In this document: positions 52,811 through 60,509 of the stretch, piece after piece | How positions within the stretch are numbered: position 1 is the first letter of the stretch | Layout of the letters: every line of letters starts with the position of its first letter | DNA from: a virus | Strand: one strand, 5' to 3' | IMG/VR virus record: IMGVR_UViG_3300030103_001846 | Coordinates: 1 to 60,658 of that record | DNA: 60,658 nucleotides | Translations under genes and position numbers: made by a program | The notes under the pieces: generated by a model | Database searches by the model: none | The model's input: the letters and a program-made list of their open reading frames with translations, nothing else | Told to the model about the DNA's origin: nothing

Positions 52811-53119
52811 TTATTCTACCCGCCAAACTCTAACACCGTTAATAGTTGCATTATCTACACCTTTTTCTAAAACTTGGTGAACTGCAAATTTTAATGAAGA
52901 CCCACCCTCGGTAGTCTTTTTATATCTATTAACTGCATTACGTAAACGATGTCTTAATCTAGTTAAAACTTTATTAAGATCATCTTCTTCTGCTGTAGCA
53001 ACCACAGGTATCATAAAAGATTGTCCTTTTTGCATGTCGCTAAAAGGATAGTTGTAAGAACTTACTCTTGCTCTACTAGGTATAGGCACACCACTTTCTA
53101 TTTTAATTTCTTCCGTCAT
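52811..53119 (-). CDS. hypothetical early protein
   Basis: 102 residues. Contains FMIPVVATAEEDDLNKVLTR and RHRLRNAVNRYKKTTEG, a basic central helix. Resembles short proteins with a TSCPD-like look but no family is clear. Confidence 0.55.
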   Translation of the reverse strand: MTEEIKIESGVPIPSRARVSSYNYPFSDMQKGQSFMIPVVATAEEDDLNKVLTRLRHRLRNAVNRYKKTTEGGSSLKFAVHQVLEKGVDNATINGVRVWRVE

Positions 53120-53127
53120 TTTATCTC

Positions 53128-53373
53128 CTAATGTTTAATAATTTTCTTTACTACACCTTCTGATTCTAAATAAGGTAACCAAAAAGCTAGTATATGAGTA
53201 GGGGTAACTTCTTCTACAGAAGTATCTATATCTTGACCAGCATTGATCATAAGTATAGCTAACTCAGTATATAAGTCTTTTAAACCTTGTTCATACAAAG
53301 CCACCCATAGAGCGGTAGCAAAACTACCGCTCATGCTAAAGGTATCGCTACCGCTACTAGGCAACATTCGCAT
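53128..53373 (-). CDS. small hypothetical protein
   Basis: 81 residues, helical and acidic. The start lies inside the 3' end of the DUF932 gene (17-base overlap); a second ATG at 53367 is possible. No family. Confidence 0.55.
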   Translation of the reverse strand: MRMLPSSGSDTFSMSGSFATALWVALYEQGLKDLYTELAILMINAGQDIDTSVEEVTPTHILAFWLPYLESEGVVKKIIKH

Positions 53374-54388
53374 ACTCTAATGCTAAATTTAATGCTTTAG
53401 ACTTTCTATTAGCCCCCGCACCAAACCATGCACTATGTAAAGTATTACCTGCTTCATGCTCATACTTCATGTGGTCTTCCACAAAAGTTACAGCATTTAA
53501 AGCTCCCCACCAAGTTCCTGCAGCAGACTTCATGTTTGCTCCGGGCTGTGTATCTACAGCTTCTATAACAGAAGTCGCTGTTTTATTTAGCTGTTCAATA
53601 ATTAAAGGTTCTTCACCTACAGCTTTACCAGCAGCTTTGGCAGTTCTAAAGGCTAGTAATTCATCATATACAGTTGGTTGATACACTCTGGTAACAAACT
53701 CTTGTAATAATGATTTATTAGCTTTTTTCTTAGCCAAGAACTCAGCTTGTTCTTTAAAACCTTTTAAAGTAGCAACAGTTAAACCTAATGCTTCTTCAGC
53801 TTCTTGCATAACATCAAGATTAAAGTCTCTAACGTGTGGCATTCTAAAAGCATTACCACCGCCTTCTAAGGCAAGAGTTAAAGTATTATTACAAACCACT
53901 CTGATAGGTGTGCATCGTATTGATAACGACTTACCTACTTTATGAGGTTGGTTAATTAATAAATAACCTTTTATCTCATCCCCTCCGGGAAGTTCAAAAT
54001 CATATTTGACTTTTGCTAAGCCCCATATTTCTGAACCATTTTTTAAAGAACCTGCGGTTTCCATTGTCATATTACCTGCTTTAGTAAACCTTTCGAAAAA
54101 CTCGAAGATTTTTTCATTCTGCACTGGTATATAACTAGTTCCACAGTGTGATAATATTTCATTATCAGTATCTCTGACAACGAAATAAGTGCTAGGGGTT
54201 TGGATAACTTCAACATCATCTGACCAGTCAGGTTCTGATAAAGTGTATCCCGGACGTTTTGAGACCGTCCAGTCTAATCCTGCAGCCTTCATCATATCAT
54301 GAGGCGACAAGTTTGCATCGACAGCTACTCCAAGTCCGTGCCAAGGCACTTCTCCGGCATAAGCCATCGTTTCTACTTCATGTGACAT
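53357..54388 (-). CDS. DUF932 / TIGR03299-type phage protein
   Basis: 343 residues. The start MAYAGEVPWHGLGVAVDANL and TPIRVVCNNTLTLAL are signatures of DUF932 (phage/plasmid-like TIGR03299). The family is frequent in phages and plasmids; its function is unknown, with an early or replication-linked role suspected. Driven by a TTTACT promoter at 54446-54474. Confidence 0.8.
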   Translation of the reverse strand: MSHEVETMAYAGEVPWHGLGVAVDANLSPHDMMKAAGLDWTVSKRPGYTLSEPDWSDDVEVIQTPSTYFVVRDTDNEILSHCGTSYIPVQNEKIFEFFERFTKAGNMTMETAGSLKNGSEIWGLAKVKYDFELPGGDEIKGYLLINQPHKVGKSLSIRCTPIRVVCNNTLTLALEGGGNAFRMPHVRDFNLDVMQEAEEALGLTVATLKGFKEQAEFLAKKKANKSLLQEFVTRVYQPTVYDELLAFRTAKAAGKAVGEEPLIIEQLNKTATSVIEAVDTQPGANMKSAAGTWWGALNAVTFVEDHMKYEHEAGNTLHSAWFGAGANRKSKALNLALEYANVA

Positions 54389-54445
54389 AATATTCTCCTT
54401 TCTTTATGTCGTTTACGTCAGTTAAGCCCTTAACTAACTACGGAT

Positions 54446-54474
54446 ACTTTAAAAAACAATTATATGACAGTAAA
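54446..54474 (-). promoter_or_regulatory. phage-type promoter for DUF932 gene
   Basis: TCGCTTTACT (-35 54474-54469), 17 bases, TAAAGT (54451-54446). A TATAAT lies closer but at the wrong distance. Confidence 0.55.
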
Positions 54475-54499
54475 GCGATTAACGAGTTAAATTTAAATC

Positions 54500-54697
54500 T
54501 TTTAAATTAAAAGTGTCGGTGGTAGATTAGCCCATCATAATACATTAATAATGTCCTATGTTTCATTACATCTATGAAAACAATTACAAAGACAGGAAAA
54601 TTAAACTAATAAAACCTCTCTTAAACCGCCAAGCGTCACACACATCTACCTCGATTACGCCATCCGACACAAACACAGCTTTGGAGTGGCGGGCTAA
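54500..54697 (-). ncRNA. candidate pseudoknotted non-coding RNA
   Basis: About 200 gene-free bases. Three perfect 7-base complementary pairs occur (plus coordinates): GTGTCGG 54513-54519 with CCGACAC 54664-54670; GGTAGAT 54521-54527 with ATCTACC 54644-54650; TTAGCCC 54527-54533 with GGGCTAA 54691-54697. The first two nest and the third crosses them (pseudoknot). A promoter at 54703-54731 would start transcription near 54696, right at the first pairing segment. No ORF. Class not recognised. Confidence 0.55.
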
Positions 54698-54702
54698 AGT
54701 AT

Positions 54703-54731
54703 ATTAAAAATAATTTTTTTATCAAAGTAAA
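54703..54731 (-). promoter_or_regulatory. phage-type promoter for the candidate RNA
   Basis: TCGCTTTACT (-35 54731-54726), 17 bases, TTTAAT (54708-54703). Expected start is about 54696. Confidence 0.6.
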
Positions 54732-54743
54732 GCGATAAACGAT

Positions 54744-55136
54744 TTAACTTAATATATTTTTTAATAATAAATTCCAATCTTCTTCTTTGTATATAGGTTC
54801 TATTTCTAGTATACATTGGATTGATGATAGCCCTTGTTCTTGTAAACCTTTAAATTGGAAACCATGGTATAAACGTATCCATTTATTTTTATTATGTTGG
54901 ATTAATGCAAAAACTTTACCTCCTGATGTAATACGTTTTTGAGCCCAGTTACATTGGAAGTTAGAAAATTTTATTTTATTACCTCTAGCTATCTTTAATT
55001 CTAACCAAAATTCTTTTGATTGGATACAACCATTTACATCGGGTGTTCCTTGCGTCATTGGTGACTCTATCCTTTGCCAATGTACTTGTGGAATATTCTT
55101 CCTAAGTGATTGATATAAGGTTGTTTCTTTAGGCAT
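54744..55136 (-). CDS. VRR-NUC-type nuclease
   Basis: 130 residues of the PD-(D/E)XK VRR-NUC family. Motifs are TQGTPDVNGC (catalytic D), FWLELKIARG (E-x-K) and a QCNWAQKRITSGGKV helix. Such enzymes are structure-specific nucleases; here probably resolving branched replication intermediates. Overlaps the HTH gene by 8 bases. Confidence 0.8.
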   Translation of the reverse strand: MPKETTLYQSLRKNIPQVHWQRIESPMTQGTPDVNGCIQSKEFWLELKIARGNKIKFSNFQCNWAQKRITSGGKVFALIQHNKNKWIRLYHGFQFKGLQEQGLSSIQCILEIEPIYKEEDWNLLLKNILS

Positions 55137-55431
55137 AAGTAGAAAACTTTTTATTATTGGCTGATACTTTTACTTTCTTTTCTGCAGTTAGCCAAGTTTT
55201 AAAATCTTCATAACTTAATGTTTGTTTTTTAAGTCTTGCTTCTTTTCTACCTTTATAATAATCACCATCACCAATTTGCATATATCTTAATATTTGGTGT
55301 ATTCTTTGTTTGCTTAGGTCAAACTCATAAGCTATGTCTTCATAAGTTTTACCCATGGCTCTCATATTCCATATAATTGGATATTGCTCTCTTTCTAGGT
55401 CATCTTTTATATCTTGGTTAATACCTTGCAT
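55129..55431 (-). CDS. sigma-like helix-turn-helix protein
   Basis: 100 residues from ATG 55431 behind AAAGGAGA; the longer frame overlaps the zinc-ribbon gene. MGKTYEDIAYEFDLSKQRIH resembles sigma-70 region 4 or similar HTH, followed by a basic tail. It could be a transcription regulator for the GCTTTACT promoters, though this is inference. Confidence 0.65.
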   Translation of the reverse strand: MQGINQDIKDDLEREQYPIIWNMRAMGKTYEDIAYEFDLSKQRIHQILRYMQIGDGDYYKGRKEARLKKQTLSYEDFKTWLTAEKKVKVSANNKKFSTYA

Positions 55432-55577
55432 TTTTTCTCCTTTGGTAAATATACTATTACTTCTGATTTGCATTTTGGGCAACTTAAATTAGTTTCCATG
55501 ATGTATTCATTGTTTTCATCTTCTATATCGTGGTCTCCACCCCATATTAATTGTGTACCGCAATGCCAACAATTCAT
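55407..55577 (-). CDS. small zinc-ribbon protein (56 aa)
   Basis: 56 residues from ATG 55577 (MNCWHCGTQLIWGGDHDIED) with CWHC and CPKC pairs: a zinc ribbon seen in many phages. ATGA overlap with the polymerase stop couples them; its 3' end overlaps the HTH gene by 25 bases. Confidence 0.7.
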   Translation of the reverse strand: MNCWHCGTQLIWGGDHDIEDENNEYIMETNLSCPKCKSEVIVYLPKEKKCKVLTKI

Positions 55578-57433
55578 TTTATTTCACCCCAACTTTTACC
55601 AACTTCCATATCTATATCCATTGGAACTTCTAAATTAACACAATTAATCATAGCTTTTTTAACTATTTCTTTTTCTTCTTGGGTAGCTAAAGAAAAGTCT
55701 AATTCATCATGAACTTGCAATAAAGGCACGATACCTTCTTTTCTAACTTCTAACATTGCTAACTTAGTCATGTCTGCTGCAGAGCCTTGGATTAATCTAT
55801 TTAAGGCTTTATAAGTAAATGCTCTTTTTAAATCAAATCCATATTCTTCTATAGCTTTTTGTTCTGGCAGGGGTGTTACTTCGTTATAACTACCACTTGG
55901 CTCCCATCTATCAAACCTTGCTTTTCTACCACCTAATGTTTTTACATACCCTCTATCAGAAGCTAACTTAGTGCAATAATCCATTAGACCTTTAATAAAA
56001 GGAACTTTAGTATGGTATTGGGCTAAAAGCTCGTTACCTTCCTCCTCAGAGACCCCTAGCTCGTTTATAAGCTTCCTTACACCCATCCCATAGGTAAGCC
56101 CTAAGTTTATATCTTTAGCTTGTTTACGGGGTATGTTTGCCATATCTGCTACTATTTGGTGAAAGTCAGCGTTACCTTCTTTATAACTTTTAACTGCTTG
56201 TTCAGCACCAACCATTTTTAATTTATGTGCAAAATGAACTGTTATTCTTGGTTCTTGTTGGCTGTAATCAAAACAACACCATTCTTGTCCGTCCTCAGGA
56301 ATAAATATAGATCTTATCATTGGACCTATTTCTGGATCTCTTGCGGGAACTTGTTGTAAGTTTGGATTAGAATAACTAAACCTACCTGTTACCGTTCCAC
56401 CAAGCTCTGATCTTGAACTATGTGCTTCAGCATGTATCCTTCCATTTACTTCATGATCAAATATCATTTTTTTAACAAAAGTCCCACCTGCTTTATTATA
56501 TTTTCTTGCACGTGCAATAGCTTTTGGTAAAGGATGTTCATGGTTTTCTAACCAACTAGCTTGGAAACTTGGTGAGCCTTTTTCTGTATAAGGGTAATGT
56601 AAACTATTTTTATCAAAGGCTTTTTGTATAGAGGCATTAGCCCATATATCAACCTCTACTCCATATTGTCTTTTTATATCTAATAAAATTGCTTGTTCTT
56701 TTATAGATAAGTCATGCATAATCTTTTCTGCTTTTTCTAAATCTACCCTTACCCCCATCATTCTCATTTCAATAACAAGCTGAACTATATCCATTTCTGT
56801 TTTAAATACTTTGGATAAATTTTCTTCAGCTATTTGTTGTTTTAAAACTTTCCATAGATCGTAAGTAAGCCTAGCGTCTCTTTCTGCATATAAGCCCACA
56901 TACTTAGACGGTAATTTCCACATATCACCTTTATTATTTAAACCATAAGATAATAAAGCCTCATCTAATAAACTCTCGTCTTTTTTCTGACCACAATACT
57001 TTTCGCCTAGATTATCTAAAGAATATGAAAATGCGTTTTCATCTAATAAAGGTGCGGCAACTAAAGTATCAACTATATTACCTTCTATGTTAAAACCCTC
57101 AGCTTTTAACCAACCTAAATCATAAACAGCGTTATGAAAAACTTTAGTAGCGTTAGAATTTAATTGCTTTTTTAACCATCTATAAACTATTTCTTTATCT
57201 AAATTACCACCGCCTAAATGAGAGAACGGTAAATAAATTTCACCGCTCTCCCACCCTACAGCAACACCTATAATCTCTCCTTCTTTTCTAGCCCAACCTG
57301 AACCTTTAGTCCTTAATGAAGGATCTCTAGTTTCTAAATCGACACTAAACTCTTTACAGTTTGTTAAGTTTGGTAAAGTGTCCGGTATAGACCAGTCTGT
57401 ATCTGGATTAAACAGTGTTCTTTGTAGACTCAT
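55574..57433 (-). CDS. family A DNA polymerase with 3'-5' exonuclease (Leu at the 762 position)
   Basis: 619 residues from ATG 57433; a TTG at 57478 gives a longer frame but lacks a ribosome site. The exonuclease domain has D32/E34 (SVDLETRD), FHNAVYDLGWL and YAERDARLTYD. Polymerase motif A is CCFDYSQQEPRITVHF (D389), unusual as the common form is DYSQIELR. Motif B is RKQAKDINLGLTYGMG with Leu at the E. coli 762 position, and motif C is VHDEL. No DnaJ insert. Overlaps the Nmad1-like gene by 26 bases. Confidence 0.93.
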   Translation of the reverse strand: MSLQRTLFNPDTDWSIPDTLPNLTNCKEFSVDLETRDPSLRTKGSGWARKEGEIIGVAVGWESGEIYLPFSHLGGGNLDKEIVYRWLKKQLNSNATKVFHNAVYDLGWLKAEGFNIEGNIVDTLVAAPLLDENAFSYSLDNLGEKYCGQKKDESLLDEALLSYGLNNKGDMWKLPSKYVGLYAERDARLTYDLWKVLKQQIAEENLSKVFKTEMDIVQLVIEMRMMGVRVDLEKAEKIMHDLSIKEQAILLDIKRQYGVEVDIWANASIQKAFDKNSLHYPYTEKGSPSFQASWLENHEHPLPKAIARARKYNKAGGTFVKKMIFDHEVNGRIHAEAHSSRSELGGTVTGRFSYSNPNLQQVPARDPEIGPMIRSIFIPEDGQEWCCFDYSQQEPRITVHFAHKLKMVGAEQAVKSYKEGNADFHQIVADMANIPRKQAKDINLGLTYGMGVRKLINELGVSEEEGNELLAQYHTKVPFIKGLMDYCTKLASDRGYVKTLGGRKARFDRWEPSGSYNEVTPLPEQKAIEEYGFDLKRAFTYKALNRLIQGSAADMTKLAMLEVRKEGIVPLLQVHDELDFSLATQEEKEIVKKAMINCVNLEVPMDIDMEVGKSWGEIK

Positions 57434-57740
57434 CAGATATTTTTTCTTTAGCCATTTGGTCAAATATATGCGACTCAACTAATAATAAGTATCTTCTTAA
57501 ATCCCCTATATCGTCTAAAATACCCTCAGCCCTAGAATCTTCTAACGCAGTTTGGAAAACATCCCAACCGTGTTTTTTAACTTGGTTTTCTAATCTATCC
57601 CACTTACGAGCTAACATCATAAAAGCTCCTACCCCACCACGTTGTTTCCAACTAGTGCCATAAGACTTCTCTGCCTCTTTAAGTATTTCGACATCGCCCC
57701 AAGCTAAGTCTTCTATTAATTTATAATTATTTCCCGTCAT
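57408..57740 (-). CDS. Nmad1/DUF1599-like protein
   Basis: 110 residues. KSYGTSWKQRGGVGAFMMLA, a K-x-D-R-L helix and ILDDIGDLRRYLLL resemble the nucleotide modification associated domain 1 (DUF1599) pattern of YG-x-SW plus an acidic helix. It sits between the polymerase and the thymidylate synthase homologue. Assignment is from memory of the family pattern and is tentative. Confidence 0.45.
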   Translation of the reverse strand: MTGNNYKLIEDLAWGDVEILKEAEKSYGTSWKQRGGVGAFMMLARKWDRLENQVKKHGWDVFQTALEDSRAEGILDDIGDLRRYLLLVESHIFDQMAKEKISDESTKNTV

Positions 57741-58748
57741 TTAAGTTCTCCTTTTTATATAACTACTACAGGCTAATCTCCAATCCTCTTGAAGAATAGT
57801 TTCAGCCATTTCTACTGATTCTCTAAATTTATGTTCCTTAAATAAATTCCAACTTTTTATAGCAGGTATAGCAACACGCTCTAAAAATACATTATTTAAT
57901 TTAACGTCCTGCCTATAATCACCGTCTAAAACAAACTTAAGTTCTTTATCAAAAGTCTCAGTATCTTTAACTAAAGGTATAGTTTTTTCATGTAAAGATT
58001 CAGCATACTTTTTATCGTTATAATTATGTAAACCTACTGCTACACTTATCTTAGAAACTTTATCTTTCCATATAGGAAAATCTATGTATAAATGTAAGTT
58101 ATCTGTAAAATGGTAATAAGTTCCTAATTTAACTCCTATCATTGCTGCCATGTATTCGTGTAATACACTGAAGTGAACCATGTTGGCTCCAAAACAACCC
58201 CATATTAAATCGTTAGACCGATTAGTTACCGTCATCCGTAAAGCACCATCTCTAATTTTGAAATATATTTGTGTATTACATGGAACATCTTTGCCCTCAC
58301 CCTCTAGGTGGTTTAAATCTTTTTCCGCTCCCCACATTTGTAAAACACAACGTCTATCATCAGGATTCTTTTTTAACATTTTTATTATCGTTTTTAATTG
58401 GTCTGTGCCAAACATCCATCTCCACCTATAACCATAAGCTCCCCATAAAGTTTTTCCATCATCACTATACTCTCGCATTCGTGGAACATAATGTTCCATA
58501 GAAGCTAAATCTCCTCTACCTGCTAACATCCATAAGCTTTCGGCTAAATGAAAAAATGGATTACAGTCTCTATAGGGGTCTTGTAAAACCCTTACATTTG
58601 GATATTTATAAGAAATACAAACAGGTGTTTTTATTTCCCATACCGTACCATTTCTAGTTTTTTGTTCAATGTAATTGCCGCTATAACCGAACATATCAAG
58701 TCCTTTATAAAAACCATCATTTACATTAAACGCTTGTATTGTATGCAT
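57741..58748 (-). CDS. thymidylate synthase-like enzyme, possible dUMP hydroxymethylase
   Basis: 335 residues of the ThyA fold. Kept: E70 (AESLWML), R132-R133, catalytic C157, R177-S178, D180, N189 and H219-x-Y221. Changed: the residue after C157 is Asn (VPCNT) rather than His, one extra residue precedes N189 (GCFGAN), and the segment around E. coli W80 is rewritten (MREYSDDG). It uses dUMP with methylene-tetrahydrofolate to make dTMP or, given its neighbours, 5-hydroxymethyl-dUMP. Overlaps the hypermodification gene by 23 bases. Confidence 0.8.
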   Translation of the reverse strand: MHTIQAFNVNDGFYKGLDMFGYSGNYIEQKTRNGTVWEIKTPVCISYKYPNVRVLQDPYRDCNPFFHLAESLWMLAGRGDLASMEHYVPRMREYSDDGKTLWGAYGYRWRWMFGTDQLKTIIKMLKKNPDDRRCVLQMWGAEKDLNHLEGEGKDVPCNTQIYFKIRDGALRMTVTNRSNDLIWGCFGANMVHFSVLHEYMAAMIGVKLGTYYHFTDNLHLYIDFPIWKDKVSKISVAVGLHNYNDKKYAESLHEKTIPLVKDTETFDKELKFVLDGDYRQDVKLNNVFLERVAIPAIKSWNLFKEHKFRESVEMAETILQEDWRLACSSYIKRRT

Positions 58749-59595
58749 ACTTACTCCTTGTCCTACCTTGCCCTTTTAAAATTCTTGAATACTTATCAAA
58801 CTCACATAAACCTCCCTCTACTTCTCTTAACTCAAAAGGATGTCTATTAGAGTTAAAAATACTTTTGGGTAATAAATACCTGCATATTTTATATAGTTCG
58901 TTCATCTCACCTACCCAATCGTGAGACTTCTTTTTAAAATCTAAATCTCTACCTGTCAACCTGTTTAAACCTCTCATTGCTCCGGGACCTGCATTAGCCC
59001 ATGTTAATCTGTCTTTAGCGTCTCTTCCAAATTTAGTAAAACTTAAATCTGTTACAATTTCATAAGCCATAAATGGACCTTGAAAAGGAAAGCTTTTTAT
59101 ATATAGCCACATATCCTGCATAGAGTTTTGACATGAATTTGCTTTTGCTAATATTTCTTTTCTTTGCTCCCACATATAATCAATACATAAACTAATACCT
59201 TTTAATTTATCGTAACCGTCCGGGCTTTTAATAACGTAAGCACCAGTAATCCATTGATCCTGTTCTCTAATTTTTTCGTTTGCTAATTCAGAGTCCCAAT
59301 TAATATGTAGATTGTGTTTTAATAAAGTCTCACCTGTTTGGATTAAGTTAAACCATCTAAATATAACAGTAGCCATAAATACTTCTTCAGAATTTTCTAA
59401 AGGGTTACGTATATTATCTATATACCATCTACTAGTTCTATCATCGTTTCTAAAAACTTGACAAAACTTATACTCTTTTAATATAGGGTCTTCAGTCCAA
59501 GGAGGAGTTTGATTTAACTCCTCCTTTTGGATTCTTATATTTTCTCTTTCTTCAATCCAATATAAATAAGTTTTTAATTCTTCTTTTAAAAACAT
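58726..59595 (-). CDS. thymine hypermodification protein (HMUDK helical domain / aGPT-pyrophosphorylase-like)
   Basis: 289 residues. ERENIRIQKEELNQTPPWTE (16-35), YKFCQVFRNDDRTSRW (42-57) and the HhH-like WANAGPGAMRGLNRLTG (199-215) match my recollection of the 5-hmdU DNA kinase helical domain / alpha-glutamyl-putrescinyl-thymine pyrophosphorylase family. These proteins act on 5-hydroxymethyluracil in DNA, installing an amine or amino acid. Position between the ThyA homologue and a methyltransferase supports this. No kinase P-loop is visible. Confidence 0.65.
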   Translation of the reverse strand: MFLKEELKTYLYWIEERENIRIQKEELNQTPPWTEDPILKEYKFCQVFRNDDRTSRWYIDNIRNPLENSEEVFMATVIFRWFNLIQTGETLLKHNLHINWDSELANEKIREQDQWITGAYVIKSPDGYDKLKGISLCIDYMWEQRKEILAKANSCQNSMQDMWLYIKSFPFQGPFMAYEIVTDLSFTKFGRDAKDRLTWANAGPGAMRGLNRLTGRDLDFKKKSHDWVGEMNELYKICRYLLPKSIFNSNRHPFELREVEGGLCEFDKYSRILKGQGRTRSKYAYNTSV

Positions 59596-60446
59596 TAAGC
59601 AGAGTCTTTTTTACTTAATCTCCAAAAACAATTATTTGAAGTTTCTGGATAAAAAGTAGCTGCAGCTACTCTTAAAAATTGTCTACCAAACCTTTCTTCT
59701 AACATAGATAATTGTTCTTTAGTCCATATCTCTTTTGCATTTTGAGATTGATTAAATTTACGCATTTGTGTAAACACACCAACTACTGACTCTAAATTAA
59801 AATATTTTTCTAATAGTTCTTTTAATTCTAAAAAGCCCCATTCATAAATATGATCTTCTGGAAGTTTATCGTTAGACCCATCATGATTAGGTGTAGAGAT
59901 AAATACAGTCCCGTCCTTTCTTAAAACCCTACTTAGTTCAGATATCCAAGGCTCTACAGCTTCTCTAGGCATATGTTCTATAACTTCTGTAGACCAAGCT
60001 ACATCTATAGATTCATCCTCATGAGGTAATATTGGATCAACACTAACGTCTTTTATTTCTAAAGTAGCGTTAAAGTTTTTAATCCATGTAGTGTCTTCAA
60101 GATCACATCCGTCTCCAGACCAATATCTTATTTCCTGAAAAGACGCAGGATCGATATCGTAACCCCAATAAGAAGCAACTACATCTGATTTTTTAACAAC
60201 AAAAGACTTATATAATGTCCTTAGCACCCATACCTCTCCACACCCTATTTCTAAAGTGTCTAAAGGTCTTCCTTTCTTTTTAGCATCATCTACTAAATAT
60301 GATGCAATTTTTTCGTACCTAGACATATGAGCTATCTCATCCGGTCTAAAGTTAGCGAATACACCTGCATGAGAAATATTCATCCGAGTATTTTTACACT
60401 CGTTTGGGTTTTGCTCAGCAGTTAATTTTTTTCTTATACTTGGCAT
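59595..60446 (-). CDS. class I SAM-dependent methyltransferase
   Basis: 283 residues with a Rossmann SAM-binding core: motif I TLEIGCGEVWV (64-74; third Gly replaced), WSTEVIEHMPRE and GTVFISTPNHDG. It resembles Methyltransf_11/23 proteins. It heads an operon with its own TTGATT/TATAAT promoter at 60481-60509 and precedes the hypermodification gene, so a role in base modification is possible. Substrate unknown. Confidence 0.75.
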   Translation of the reverse strand: MPSIRKKLTAEQNPNECKNTRMNISHAGVFANFRPDEIAHMSRYEKIASYLVDDAKKKGRPLDTLEIGCGEVWVLRTLYKSFVVKKSDVVASYWGYDIDPASFQEIRYWSGDGCDLEDTTWIKNFNATLEIKDVSVDPILPHEDESIDVAWSTEVIEHMPREAVEPWISELSRVLRKDGTVFISTPNHDGSNDKLPEDHIYEWGFLELKELLEKYFNLESVVGVFTQMRKFNQSQNAKEIWTKEQLSMLEERFGRQFLRVAAATFYPETSNNCFWRLSKKDSA

Positions 60447-60480
60447 AAGTTTCTCCTTTCTAGTTATAGATTAAAATTAT

Positions 60481-60509
60481 ATTATACAAAAAAGCTCTTT
60501 ACAAATCAA
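60481..60509 (-). promoter_or_regulatory. promoter of the modification operon
   Basis: TTGATT (60509-60504), 17 bases, TATAAT (60486-60481); consensus-like and different from the GCTTTACT series. Its -35 overlaps the end of the helicase gene. Confidence 0.75.

Noticed and set aside
55574-57433. DnaJ-type Cys-rich insert in the polymerase, as in HMO-2011-like phages
   Set aside because: No CxxCxGxG repeats are present in the translated sequence.
57434-57478. Longer polymerase start at TTG 57478
   Set aside because: Weak start codon, no ribosome site, deep overlap with the preceding gene; ATG 57433 fits better.
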